From Pycnococcus provasolii (taxonomy: Eukaryota > Chlorophyta > Pseudoscourfieldiophyceae > Pseudoscourfieldiales): 64,000 nucleotides of DNA. The translations under genes and the position numbers were made by a program. How positions within the stretch are numbered: position 1 is the first letter of the stretch; each line of letters starts with the position of its first letter. Location: contig CP150570.1 in NCBI GenBank assembly GCA_049487715.1, positions 310,001-374,000 on the forward strand, given 5' to 3'. Of the stretch, positions 29,208 through 39,685 are shown piece after piece. The notes under the pieces were generated by a model. The model saw only the letters and a program-made list of their open reading frames with translations. It was not told where the DNA came from and ran no database searches.

Positions 29208-32200
29208 TCAATCACCATCCACGTCCGCACAGGATATCGCGATTCGAATCTTGCTCGCCATCTCCTCCACACTTCGGTACGAAGGTAAATGAAACGCAGA
29301 GGAGCATGTGGAAGCTGTGGGAAGGATATCCTGCAGCTCCTCGTCGCTGCGATGAGGGCGGCGATCAATAATTATCTTGAAGCGTCGAGTGCCGCGCGGA
29401 GGAAGGCGAGCACGGCCGGTGGTGAATCTAAGCCATCGACCACGCTCCTTGGCCGTGAAGCTAGCCATCGCCTGCCAGAAGCGCACCACCGCTTCGTGCG
29501 ACTCGCTGTACGAGCCCTCGTACTGCACGCAAGCTTGAAGCTCGTCCAAGCTCACCTCGCGACGTCCGCATACAGCTTCCTCAAGCTCGCTCCAGCGGAG
29601 CAGCTCGAGCGGGATGCCAGGCAACACGTCGACAAGCCCCTCCCGTACCGCGCACAGCTGATCCTCAGCCTCTCCAACTCGTGCACGCTCAATTGCCTCG
29701 ATGTACGCATTGATCTCGCTAGGGAGCACCTCCCTCTCACCACCACCAGGAAGCAGGTTGTGCACGGTGCCGTCACTCAGATGGCACGTCCAGGTATCTC
29801 CCCCGATGATCTGCTCAGCAGTAGCCTCGTCACAAGACGCCGCAGTCTCGCGTAGATACTTGAGCATGGTTCGCGTACCGCGGTCAGTCTCCAGCACATT
29901 CTCCACAGTCACAGTCTCACGCACGAGACGCTTCCAAACGAAGGGTGCAAGGTTCAGTGGTAGTAGCACCTTCGCACGCACAGCCATGCCCATCAGCTGC
30001 CCTAGAAACACGCACAGAGAACGCGTCTTTGCCACAAGTGGTCCCGTGCGGAGAACGTAAATATCCATGCCACCCTCTCCTCCGTCACGCCCGTCAGGAC
30101 AGAGCGCGAGCAGTGGGCTGCACGGCGACTGAAGCTCCTCCATCATCTCAGTGACAGTATCCCGGAATGGACCTCCCGCGTCCTGCGCGGCGAATCCAAG
30201 CATTCGCACGCGCCAAGCCTGGTCTCCCGCCTGCAGCGTGCGAAACGTCGTGCCAGCCTGCTGACGCATTTGCGCGTGGAGCTGGGTGAATACCAATTTC
30301 CCATCCATCGCTGGCTCATTTTGGGAAGTCTCGCGCGTATGCGCCGCTTCAAGTCGATCAACCGTGTACTCTTTCATCCGCACATCCACCGACGAGCGAG
30401 TCGCGTCAACGGCTGACATCCACAGCTTCTGCCGCACAGCTGACGCAATCACCTCGCGGATGGGAGGAAGCCAGCTGACGATGGTCCATGCATCCGAGTG
30501 CTCTGGCCACTCACGCACCCCCACAATCGCAAGGCATTCTACGAAAGCCTCCGCTGCCATGAGCAGTCTAGAGTAGCGTGCGTTGAGCGCCTCCGCGGGT
30601 CGTCCAGCCAGCAATGCGGCAGAGCGATCCACCAAACGCTCGCGGAGATAGTCCTCCAAATCTGCAGGTGTCACTCCACGCACTTCTCTATCGGGAACAA
30701 TAGCCGAAAGACGCTTCGGGACAGTGATGGAGGGTCGCGCATTCGAACTGGGAAGCGAGTCCACCATCGAGACGAGCGCCGAGTCTGCATCGAATGACCA
30801 GCCTTGCTCTGGGTGACCTTCGTCCAAATCCCAGTCCTCAGAGGATGCGTGCCAACCAGCTGTTGCTCCCGCGCGAGCCGCGTGTGAGTGCAACGTCGCA
30901 AGCGCCGTTGCACAGCGCTCGAGTGCTTTACTCGTTTTGGGAAGTAGGCGAAGACTTTTGGCGCAGGCACTCTGAGGATCCTCTGGCTCGTTAGATTTCT
31001 CTTTTTCCGTAGACGACGGATCGCCACTTGAGGCTGCCGAAATGTTGGGAGCATCTTCTGGTAACTTGACAGAACCTGTAGATTCTTCCACGGCAGTTGA
31101 GATGATTTCAGCAGACAGAATAACGATCTTAGCGTCGTCATTAAGTGTCACGCATGGGTAGAGCGGTCTATCTGTGGGAATGTCATGCACAGCACCAATT
31201 ACGTCACCGTTGCGTTCAAAAACTATTTTTGCCTTCGAGTCTGGAGTCGATGTCAGCTTGAATCCAATCACGTCACCAACAAAAAAAACATGATCATCGT
31301 ATCGCTGATCGCAATTGCCGTTCGCATAAATTCGGATGCAGGTCTCGTTCGCACGGTCGATGATACCGAAGCTGCAATGGTCGCTACCCCCCACCCCATT
31401 GCCTAGATGCTCTGCAGCTTCTTCGGGACTGTTTCCTCGCGAAACACCAAACGAGAACGTATTCATCCTGCGAGGATATGTTTCGAGAAGCACACAAAAG
31501 TGGAACGTGGAATTCTCAACGACTGCATTGCGACCCACAACCGCATGCGGGTAGCATCCATTGCTCCCTGCACGACGTACGCTTCGCCCCTCACATTCGA
31601 GACTCCTATCGCACACTGTCCACTCAAGGTCTAGCGAGGATGCTGTCGACGACGCGGCGGAACACTGTCCAACCTGAGCATGGGATATGCCGTGCTCCGT
31701 CCAATATTCCATCGGAACGAGAGCAAGGGCGAGCTGCATGCATTGTCGCACAGCGTGAACCGGCGACGCATCGCTTCTCCAGAGTTTCCTTGGATCATTC
31801 AGGCGAGGTCCGGAGTTAATGAGCGAGCACCAGTCTAACGAATTATGTGGAATGAAATGAGGTGATGCCGCCGCCTCCAAAATCTCGAGAATGAACGAAA
31901 TCGTGGGCATGTTACGCCAATTCTCCAGCAGCGCTTGGCGGTCGCAAACCTTGTGGTTGGTTGGGGTGAAGGAATGCGTCGAGTCGCTGGCGTGGACTTC
32001 GCAGCACAACCTAGTAAGCAGATTGCACGCAGAGCTGAACTCGACGGAGAGATAGGGCACCTGATCGCTCTGGGCATTCTGGATCCAGTTGACGGAAGCA
32101 TCAAGCGTCTTGCAAAGGCTTTCGAATAAATCCGGAACCACTGCAAGCCTCGCATTTGCGTCTGCGGTGGAGAGTACGCGGTCCACCAAAAAACGTCTCA

Positions 32201-35200
32201 GCTGGTACCAGCCAGGCTCGAGCTCGAGCGAGCGGAGCTTGCTGACAGCTTCGGTACGCACTGTTGGTGAATTCCAGTCGACGATGCGCGTAAGACACCC
32301 AAAGGGCGACGAGTCTTCCGGCAGGAGATGAAGTAGTGAATGCGGCTGATATCTGGACGCACGAACGACGTAATCCACGATCGTTGCATCCGCTTGCAAT
32401 CCGAAGCCATCTGCGTCCGTACTTAATTCGGCAGCCAAATCTCCAACATTCGAGGATTTCCAAATCATTGAGAGTAACTTCAGCGAGTACGCTCTTACAA
32501 GCGATCGGCCACATCGTTCCATTCGTGCAGAGAGATCCGCATCGTGCTCCCTCGTTTCGTTGACTTTGTTGGTTCGCAGCCACCCAAAGCTTTTGCTAGC
32601 TTCAGTCGCAGAGGCGTACTTCACATCCGCATCGTCCAATGATGTAATAGCAGTTACCTTTCTGTTCAGATGCAGCACCGTGCAAAGACTGACAGCTCGA
32701 ATCTTTTCAGATCTATCGACCTTGACGGCATGTTTTGCGGCTGCTTCACCTCGAACACCATTGGTACTATCAGCAAAGCGAATTTCCTCGGGACTGAAAT
32801 TTTGACACGTTGGCATCGCGGAAATATGATGCAGAGTCACTGTTTTGCCCGAATCGGTCTCAGTTGTTGGCTGATAGGCAAAAGTCATCTGACCTGGTAT
32901 TTGCGCGGCTGTGCGAAACGGATTGGCGCCGGGAGGCTCTGCAGAAGATCCCGATTGTTGGCCAAACGCGACGGGATGGGAGCGGATGGGTACGCCCGTG
33001 AGAGTGCCAGAGGAGGAGGTTGACGTCACCGCGACTGCGCCGAAGGGATTGGCGCCTGAAGGCTCTGCAGAAGATCCCGATTGTTGGCCAAACGCGAACG
33101 GAATGCAAGCGACGCCGCAACCAGGGGATGAGGTTGACGGCACCGCGGCTGCGGCAAAGGGATTGGCGCCTGAAGACTCTGCTGAAGAAGCCGATTGTTG
33201 GCCAAACGCGAACGGGACGGGAAGGTCGCCGCCTCCAGGAGATGAAGTTGACGGCACGGCAGCTGCGACAGGAGAGGAATTGTCCGTAGATTGTCCGAAC
33301 GTGGATTGTGCGGGGGCGTCGCCGTCACCAGGGGAGGAAGTTGACGGCACCGTAGCTGCGGCAAAGCGCTTGGCGCCGGGCTGCGAAGGATCTGAAGTTG
33401 CCGACTGCCCGAACGCGAACGGGATGGTAGCATCGCCACCAGGAGAGGATGTTGACGGCAAGACGTCGCCACCGTCCGTGGTGTGTGCCACATCGGAGGC
33501 AGACACTTTTTCAGATGACATGGGCTCAGGAGCATCCATCTTTTCGATCCTATCTCTCGTCATCCTCGACACGGTCGAGGATGACGAGCCTTCACTAAGC
33601 GCACGCAATGCTGATGAAGCAAGAAAGTAATCATCCAGCGTTTCTTTGCCCTTCGCCCTCGCAACGGAACCAAATTCTGCCAACAAACTGCTCCATTCCA
33701 ATTGAAGTTCTTCCAGCGTTCCAACATCTGTGACACGTTCGTCGCGGCAATTCTGGAGAAGTTCGCGAACGACTTTCTCTGGAATCATACCCGGTGGCGG
33801 CTCATGGGGTAAGGCGCAGAGTGTCCGTAGGATGTTGAGCTCTACATTTAGAAGAAGGAAGCTGCCTGCGTCGCAAGTACCGCCGTATAGTTTTTCGAGT
33901 GCCTTCCACAGCGGCGTGACAAGGGCCTGTTTGGATGATCCACCAAATGTTGCCTCCTTTCGTGTCACCACTTTAGGATTAATCACCTCGGTCTCGAAGC
34001 CACCGTGCAGCACATCGGCACATGTTGCAAGTTTTCCTGGAAGCCCGATCATCGTCACTTCCACACCGGCATCCTCAAAGCTCACAAATGGACACCATTC
34101 ACCTTGTGACAATTCGCTTTCGTTCACTGTGAGATTCTGACCAGAGCTGCTTTTGATCACGAGGCTGGATTCTTTGCTGTTGAAATCGAACGAGAGAGTG
34201 TCGCCCTCGCGGAACGAAAGCTCAGCGTTGCGCCTATTACCAAGCACGCGATGCGCTCCAGAGTCGTATAAATAAATGCAAGGTAAATCGCGAGGATGCG
34301 TACACGTAGGAATGCCGCTCGGATTCTTGGCAATGCCCACGAATAATTTCTCTCTTCCAGGGAGTCGAGAAATGTGAACTTTGAAGGAGATGAACTGTGG
34401 TGAAAACAGTGGCCCATAGAAACAATTATAGTCTCCTTCTTCCGAGCTTATGGTTGAGTTGCGAATCTTGATTTTTAACGTGTATTTCGAGTTGCCCAAA
34501 TCAATCGGTCCGGAAAATGTTGGCGCTTTGAATCTCACAAGGATTCCAAGTTCGCCATGAGGCAGCTCAACATCACATCCAACTCGAGAAATTTCGCAGC
34601 TTCCACTTAGTGTGCACAATGCGCCAAGCGATTGATTCAGCAGGCCGTCATTTCCCACCCATTCGCTTGCCGAATTTGTTTTCCCGAGCATCTCGACACT
34701 CGTCTGCAGCTCCGAAAACGCCGTTGGCATGTACGAGCTCATCCTCATCAGAGCACGCGGGCTTTCGGGTGGCGCGATGGGTTCTCCCGCAGCGAGGCTT
34801 CGCATGAGTTGGCAAAGCTCTGCTGCCACCTCCAGCGCATCAAAGTTAGCCATCACACCTGCATCTTTCGCTTTCGACGCGTTGCCAGACTTCTTTGCAC
34901 ACCCCATTCTTTTCCCGGGAGCTCGGCTGAGCACCGCTGCTCCGACACGATGCAAGTGAACCGTAAGCAATTCCCTGGCAAGCCGGCTGCCGCCTGGCAC
35001 GACCATGCCGCACAAACGGATGCTCATAAGCTTTTCCTCAAAGCTTACGTCGCTGTGCTCAAGGGCTCGCTCAAGAGCTTGTACCCAGACAGCAGGCTGA
35101 CAAACGTTACGCAGTGGTTTATGCAAATGCAAAAGGGTCAGCATTAGGGTGAGAGTATCGGCGGATGCGGTTGCATCCTTTGCGATAACCGAAAGGATGC

Positions 35201-38200
35201 GTCGGTCCAGCGCGCCAAAGAGAGGACCCAAGGTTGATGCAACTTGGCTCTTCAAATGCTCGCTTCTTCCCATGCCATCGTCGAGCGCCATCACCACGCG
35301 AATAGAAAAATCGCCCAGAGCCGCCCACAATAGCGAAGCATCGTCAGCATTTATCCCAGGTCGTTCGATCGAGGCGACCATTGCACCAGCTACCGCCTCT
35401 GCCACGCCCGATTCCACAGCACGTATCATAGCGGATCGCCCGAGGCGTACACCAACGATCGCTAAGAGGTGTGGCAACAGCGCCATCCAAGTCTCGTCTT
35501 TTATACAGCTAGCAGCTGTGGAGATGAGCTCGACCATGGCACTGTCCAGGTCTAAAAGAACGGCTGCTGGAGCTCCTGCAAGTGCAAAGCCTCTTTGGAC
35601 GACCGTCTCAGCCGCTTCCGGAACACAAAACACAAAAGCCGCTGCTGCACTGCGAGAAACTTTGGCGTTCACGCTGCGCAAGAGCTCGGTGAGGCGCCGG
35701 ATGCCGGCAGATCGCGAGCGTGCTGCCGCTGCCCTAGCCGTCACAAGCGCCTCAATTGACTCCACATCGCGAGCATCAACAAGGAACCGATGCACGTCGT
35801 TTTCCTGAGCAGAAACGATCGACGTCTGGGTGGTCCTGCCACTTGCAGTTAGCGTGAGCACGTACCGACGACCCTCAGACTCGTGCGAGCGCACCCTACC
35901 AAGACTCGTAGAATCCGAAACCGCAGCTATTTCGGCAGATTGCTCTCGCGTTCGGAGCAGCAGACGCCCGTTGGCTAACACGCGCGACCTCATGTTTATG
36001 TCAGTGTGTCCATCCTCCGCCATGAACACGTCCCATGCGAGTCTGACGGCGCTTTTCCAAGCGCTAATCACGGGCTGGGTGGGCAGACTTCCCGAATCCA
36101 TGCTTGAAACAGCCTCACATGTCAGGCGTAGCTTGTGCAGGTAGCAAGCGAGAATGAACGAAGCGAGCGGGATATCACGCACAGGCTGTGTTTGCAGCCT
36201 CGTTGCTTCGCGAAGGGCTTCCACAAGCTTTGCTCCTTGATTTGGCACCTGCGGCGTTGTGTTCGTCATATTCACAAGACTTTCAAGCAAAGCACAGCCC
36301 TTGTCGTCTGTTGTACCGAGCTGTGCTTGATCAACGATACCCCCAGAGAGTAGATGCTGAAATTCCTTTTGTTTGAGAAGCTCACCCGCTCGCGCCTGCA
36401 TTTCATCTGGTAGATCAACTTGCACCACGGGTGTGCACGCTAGCGAGATGGCACATCGCGCGAGAGATGCCATCGTGTCAGTCTCCAGTCGCTGGAACCT
36501 GGGTAACGTCTCGCACACCTCCTTCAGAGGAAATCCGGTGATTGTAACCTTAAATCCCCAGTCCTCCACCGATCCGTCCGAATGGAAATGCAAATACACA
36601 CGACTGCCATTCACGCGGAAATCCGACCAACCGGAAGGTCCATGATACGTGCGAAGCAGCTGTCCATTCTCGACTTTATAGATCTTCAGCTTATCACAGC
36701 CTGATTCTGTTCGGCAGCGAGAGTCGAATGAAAGCTCAAGGTACGGGGCACCTGGAACTTCTATGAACCGCCGCCAATTCATATTGCTGTAGTAGTTGTG
36801 CGGCGTCTCAAGAACATGCGTCTGCACGTCGATTCTGCTTTCCTCGCCTCTGCTGAATGGTGCCTCCCCCTCTCCCGCGCTAAAGCGTAGTTCTGTCAAC
36901 GCCAATCGCAGGTTCCCGAGCACACCCGCTGCCGCCTCGATTGCTGTAACATCATCAACCGATTGAGGTGGAGACACAAGCATCTTGCTTGATAGCGCGG
37001 ACACAAGATATGCGAGCATTGAATGCGAAAATAACTCACCGCTGGATGTGTCGTCGTGCTTGCTGGCGGTGACTGTGTCTAGAATGCTTGGTACAATGGT
37101 GGACATGAGCCGAAGCAAAGCTGATGGAGTGAGGTAATCGTCATCACTAAACGCATTGGCAAGTACAGCATGACGCACGACAGTACTCAAAAGGCGTTGG
37201 CAGGGCTCAGATCCTGAGCATGCGGCTTTCACGAGCTCCTGCAGCACGCCATTTCCTTCCGATGTGAGCAGTGCAGATCCCACCTCCGCCGCCGTCTTAG
37301 AGCTCGCACACACGCCACCCAGGATTGCATACTTGCTCTCGTCGCGTACAGCGGAGAGCACGAAGTCGAGTTGTGCCTGCGAATCGGTGAGCAGCCTGCC
37401 GAGGTAACGTCCGACCAACTCTGACGCCATTTTCGAAAGCTCGCTCGCTGAGTCAATCGCCGCAAGTCTCATCAGGAGGGTTTTCAATTCATCGATCTGT
37501 TCCTTCGAGAAGTCCTCATTATCCTCTTGCACGTGTGGGACATCTGTGAGCCAGCACTCGACGACGTAGAGAACATCGTGGCAGAAGGCTTCCGATTTCT
37601 CTTCATCGCCGCTGACAAAGAGCGCCAGAAGAGCTGTGCATCGATCTAGGGAAAAGTCTCTTGCCCAGGGCGGTGGCTGATCGAGCTTCATCATCTGAAC
37701 ACAGGATTTCAACAAGGATGCCACCGAAGCCTCGGCGTCGCCTGCATTGTAGTCGTGAAGGGGGCACATCTCATCGTTGCCGGAGCCATTCGTCACAGCG
37801 GTTAGCGCCGCGGTCACGCAACCAATGGCACGCTCAGCGATGGCTGGCATGCGATGTGCGCGAGACGCGACGGCGATGACGACGTCGAGCAGGGCGTTCA
37901 TGCTCCCTGTGGTCGCGGCAAGTGCTGCCAACGCTGCCAGCGCGCCACCTGCGCTAGCGTCAAGACGCTTCCGCAACGAGTCGAGCAGAGGCGCAACGGC
38001 TGGTGCAGCGCTGTCGGCGCCGCTGCCGAGAAAGAAGGGCGGTATCGCGAGCGTGGACTCAGCCATCCCCACGAGGATGCCCTCTGCCGCCTCGGCGGGC
38101 AGCGCGGCGACCAGATCCATAGACATACGCATTTGGATCTGCATCGCGGCGGCAAGGGGGCTATGCGGACGCACATACTTCTTCTTTCTGCGGCGCACAC

Positions 38201-39425
38201 CGACGTTGATCAGTGTCATGCTCGACGGGCCATCTTCGAATGTAACTATGGGATGCACGCCATTGGGAAACATGTTCGCAAATCCGCCTCTTGGGCGACC
38301 TTGCACGCCAACATTCGTGCCGTTGCGGTGGAAGTCGATCGTTCCCCTGTCGAGGTCTAGATCTACCCGAATTGTGTCGCCTTCACGTATCGCGCGGCTG
38401 CTGTCCGCCTCAGCCAACTTTTCACCGGCACACCGAATCACGCCGTTGTTGAGATAGTAGCTGCGATAACGAAATTCCTGCGGGTCGAGGTTAAGGTCAG
38501 CGTCTGGCGGTGCGATGCCGACGAACATGTCCCCTACGAGTTTGTCCACGCGAATTTCCCAGATGTGACGTCCGCGCCGTAGAGCGGGATTGGCAAGAGC
38601 CGTCGCCTTCCGATCTCCTTCGGTGGCGCAGTGCACGGCATCTCTGTCGACGGTCAGGCCTTCACCACACCGACCCCACTGCAGGGCCGTTCGCCCTGGT
38701 CTGCGCAGCTCGCCGGCGTACTCGCTTGCACGCATTTTGATGAGTCCATGTCTCCACTCCAGCACGTCAAGGTCGGTGCCACTCGCTCCGGGGTGGAACC
38801 TCAGCGTGACCTCCCTCTGGACGCGCGCGCGTCTTGCCGTGGCAACTGCGGGATACGTGGAGTGCGAAGTCTGAGCGGCATCGGTGAGGACGTCGTGCCA
38901 CTCCTCTTGAGTGAGAGCACCAGGTGCCTCAGACTTTTCCCCCTTCACGGCATCCATCCTAGCCTTGGCGAGCGTGTCACACTCGACATACTGCGCGGCC
39001 AGCCGCATGAGCTCGGACGGTTCACGCGCGAGTGCTTCCTTTGCGGTCCACAAGTTGAGTATGTCTGAAGAAGGCTTCGTCGGCGCGTTGTTGTTATTGT
39101 CGACGGCGAGTGCTTGTTCCCTTCTCTGTTCTCTTCTCTGTTGCCTTCTTCTGACTGAGGAGTCTTCTGAGTTCTGATCGTCGTCGTCGTCGTCGTCATC
39201 GACGTCGTCCCTGTCAACGTCGTCCTGGTCGTCGTCGTCGTCGTCGGAGTCAATGTCATCGTCGTCAATGACGTCTTCATCGTCATCGTCATCATCCTCG
39301 TGATCAGAGTAGTCACCTTCGTTGTCAGAGTCATTTTCATCGGAATCCACCTCGTCCTCCTCTGAATCATCACCCGAGGACGACGACGACGACGACGACG
39401 ACGACGGATCCACGAAGAGCGACAT
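29208..39425 (-). CDS. Giant HECT-type E3 ubiquitin ligase with SPRY domains and FG-like repeats
   Basis: An uninterrupted frame of about 3405 residues from ATG 39423-39425. Order: Ser run and long Asp/Glu tract (to about 110); SPRY/B30.2-type domain (about 215-410; HIWEIRVDKLVGDMFVGIA, GTIDFHRNG); helical repeats; a CUB-like beta domain (about 870-965); second SPRY-like domain (about 1620-1800; FVGIAKNPSG, SFDFNSKES); five Phe-Gly repeats (about 1985-2170; PSTSSPGG, PFAFGQQS, GANPF); third SPRY-like domain (about 2600-2780); and the HECT domain (about 3060-3405) with LGQLMGMAVRAKVLLPLNLAPFVWK, RFTTG and the catalytic Cys in PTASTCSSAFHLPSY. HECT ligases form a thioester with ubiquitin and pass it to substrates. 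The layout recalls HERC/HECTD4-type giants without RCC1 blades seen here. Substrates unknown. Confidence 0.88.
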   Translation of the reverse strand: MSLFVDPSSSSSSSSSSGDDSEEDEVDSDENDSDNEGDYSDHEDDDDDDEDVIDDDDIDSDDDDDDQDDVDRDDVDDDDDDDDQNSEDSSVRRRQQRREQRREQALAVDNNNNAPTKPSSDILNLWTAKEALAREPSELMRLAAQYVECDTLAKARMDAVKGEKSEAPGALTQEEWHDVLTDAAQTSHSTYPAVATARRARVQREVTLRFHPGASGTDLDVLEWRHGLIKMRASEYAGELRRPGRTALQWGRCGEGLTVDRDAVHCATEGDRKATALANPALRRGRHIWEIRVDKLVGDMFVGIAPPDADLNLDPQEFRYRSYYLNNGVIRCAGEKLAEADSSRAIREGDTIRVDLDLDRGTIDFHRNGTNVGVQGRPRGGFANMFPNGVHPIVTFEDGPSSMTLINVGVRRRKKKYVRPHSPLAAAMQIQMRMSMDLVAALPAEAAEGILVGMAESTLAIPPFFLGSGADSAAPAVAPLLDSLRKRLDASAGGALAALAALAATTGSMNALLDVVIAVASRAHRMPAIAERAIGCVTAALTAVTNGSGNDEMCPLHDYNAGDAEASVASLLKSCVQMMKLDQPPPWARDFSLDRCTALLALFVSGDEEKSEAFCHDVLYVVECWLTDVPHVQEDNEDFSKEQIDELKTLLMRLAAIDSASELSKMASELVGRYLGRLLTDSQAQLDFVLSAVRDESKYAILGGVCASSKTAAEVGSALLTSEGNGVLQELVKAACSGSEPCQRLLSTVVRHAVLANAFSDDDYLTPSALLRLMSTIVPSILDTVTASKHDDTSSGELFSHSMLAYLVSALSSKMLVSPPQSVDDVTAIEAAAGVLGNLRLALTELRFSAGEGEAPFSRGEESRIDVQTHVLETPHNYYSNMNWRRFIEVPGAPYLELSFDSRCRTESGCDKLKIYKVENGQLLRTYHGPSGWSDFRVNGSRVYLHFHSDGSVEDWGFKVTITGFPLKEVCETLPRFQRLETDTMASLARCAISLACTPVVQVDLPDEMQARAGELLKQKEFQHLLSGGIVDQAQLGTTDDKGCALLESLVNMTNTTPQVPNQGAKLVEALREATRLQTQPVRDIPLASFILACYLHKLRLTCEAVSSMDSGSLPTQPVISAWKSAVRLAWDVFMAEDGHTDINMRSRVLANGRLLLRTREQSAEIAAVSDSTSLGRVRSHESEGRRYVLTLTASGRTTQTSIVSAQENDVHRFLVDARDVESIEALVTARAAAARSRSAGIRRLTELLRSVNAKVSRSAAAAFVFCVPEAAETVVQRGFALAGAPAAVLLDLDSAMVELISTAASCIKDETWMALLPHLLAIVGVRLGRSAMIRAVESGVAEAVAGAMVASIERPGINADDASLLWAALGDFSIRVVMALDDGMGRSEHLKSQVASTLGPLFGALDRRILSVIAKDATASADTLTLMLTLLHLHKPLRNVCQPAVWVQALERALEHSDVSFEEKLMSIRLCGMVVPGGSRLARELLTVHLHRVGAAVLSRAPGKRMGCAKKSGNASKAKDAGVMANFDALEVAAELCQLMRSLAAGEPIAPPESPRALMRMSSYMPTAFSELQTSVEMLGKTNSASEWVGNDGLLNQSLGALCTLSGSCEISRVGCDVELPHGELGILVRFKAPTFSGPIDLGNSKYTLKIKIRNSTISSEEGDYNCFYGPLFSPQFISFKVHISRLPGREKLFVGIAKNPSGIPTCTHPRDLPCIYLYDSGAHRVLGNRRNAELSFREGDTLSFDFNSKESSLVIKSSSGQNLTVNESELSQGEWCPFVSFEDAGVEVTMIGLPGKLATCADVLHGGFETEVINPKVVTRKEATFGGSSKQALVTPLWKALEKLYGGTCDAGSFLLLNVELNILRTLCALPHEPPPGMIPEKVVRELLQNCRDERVTDVGTLEELQLEWSSLLAEFGSVARAKGKETLDDYFLASSALRALSEGSSSSTVSRMTRDRIEKMDAPEPMSSEKVSASDVAHTTDGGDVLPSTSSPGGDATIPFAFGQSATSDPSQPGAKRFAAATVPSTSSPGDGDAPAQSTFGQSTDNSSPVAAAVPSTSSPGGGDLPVPFAFGQQSASSAESSGANPFAAAAVPSTSSPGCGVACIPFAFGQQSGSSAEPSGANPFGAVAVTSTSSSGTLTGVPIRSHPVAFGQQSGSSAEPPGANPFRTAAQIPGQMTFAYQPTTETDSGKTVTLHHISAMPTCQNFSPEEIRFADSTNGVRGEAAAKHAVKVDRSEKIRAVSLCTVLHLNRKVTAITSLDDADVKYASATEASKSFGWLRTNKVNETREHDADLSARMERCGRSLVRAYSLKLLSMIWKSSNVGDLAAELSTDADGFGLQADATIVDYVVRASRYQPHSLLHLLPEDSSPFGCLTRIVDWNSPTVRTEAVSKLRSLELEPGWYQLRRFLVDRVLSTADANARLAVVPDLFESLCKTLDASVNWIQNAQSDQVPYLSVEFSSACNLLTRLCCEVHASDSTHSFTPTNHKVCDRQALLENWRNMPTISFILEILEAAASPHFIPHNSLDWCSLINSGPRLNDPRKLWRSDASPVHAVRQCMQLALALVPMEYWTEHGISHAQVGQCSAASSTASSLDLEWTVCDRSLECEGRSVRRAGSNGCYPHAVVGRNAVVENSTFHFCVLLETYPRRMNTFSFGVSRGNSPEEAAEHLGNGVGGSDHCSFGIIDRANETCIRIYANGNCDQRYDDHVFFVGDVIGFKLTSTPDSKAKIVFERNGDVIGAVHDIPTDRPLYPCVTLNDDAKIVILSAEIISTAVEESTGSVKLPEDAPNISAASSGDPSSTEKEKSNEPEDPQSACAKSLRLLPKTSKALERCATALATLHSHAARAGATAGWHASSEDWDLDEGHPEQGWSFDADSALVSMVDSLPSSNARPSITVPKRLSAIVPDREVRGVTPADLEDYLRERLVDRSAALLAGRPAEALNARYSRLLMAAEAFVECLAIVGVREWPEHSDAWTIVSWLPPIREVIASAVRQKLWMSAVDATRSSVDVRMKEYTVDRLEAAHTRETSQNEPAMDGKLVFTQLHAQMRQQAGTTFRTLQAGDQAWRVRMLGFAAQDAGGPFRDTVTEMMEELQSPCSPLLALCPDGRDGGEGGMDIYVLRTGPLVAKTRSLCVFLGQLMGMAVRAKVLLPLNLAPFVWKRLVRETVTVENVLETDRGTRTMLKYLRETAASCDEATAEQIIGGDTWTCHLSDGTVHNLLPGGGEREVLPSEINAYIEAIERARVGEAEDQLCAVREGLVDVLPGIPLELLRWSELEEAVCGRREVSLDELQACVQYEGSYSESHEAVVRFWQAMASFTAKERGRWLRFTTGRARLPPRGTRRFKIIIDRRPHRSDEELQDILPTASTCSSAFHLPSYRSVEEMASKIRIAISCADVDGD
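32905..33490. repeat. Tandem repeats coding FG-like units in the HECT ligase
   Basis: Five imperfect copies of a unit of about 90-135 bp including GACGGCACCGCGGCTGCGGCAAAGGG, CTCTGCAGAAGATCCCGATTGTTGGCC and CCAAACGCGAACGG on the plus strand (reverse of the coding strand). Frame is kept across all copies. Confidence 0.8.
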
Positions 39426-39685
39426 CAAAACTTACGTACTTCGTAGCAAGCAAGTGAGCAGGCAAGCACGCACAAGCGAGCGAATGCGGAAAGCAGGGGA
39501 AAAGGGAAACTGGCACGCGCGTGATGTGAAGATGTCAAGACGAAGAAAGAGCCCCGGTGCCCCTGGTCTTGGAATTGTTTTAGGGTTAGGGCTAGCCCGC
39601 GTGCTTCCGCGTGCTTCGTCTCAAGTGAGTCTTTCTTTCTTTTCTAGTACTATTTATAGGTACAAAGTACAACGTTGTCGTGCAG
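39426..39685. promoter_or_regulatory. HECT ligase upstream region with telomere-like motif
   Basis: 260 bp between the HECT start and the bestrophin stop. TTTTAGGGTTAGGGCTA at 39579-39594 (CCCTAACCCTAAAA on the coding strand) is about 155 bp upstream of the HECT ATG. It resembles a plant telo-box (AAACCCTAA). Regulatory role is inference. Confidence 0.35.

Noticed and set aside
29225-29245. GATTCGAATC as a possible tRNA B box
   Set aside because: Lies inside the HECT coding region and no cloverleaf or A box could be drawn around it.
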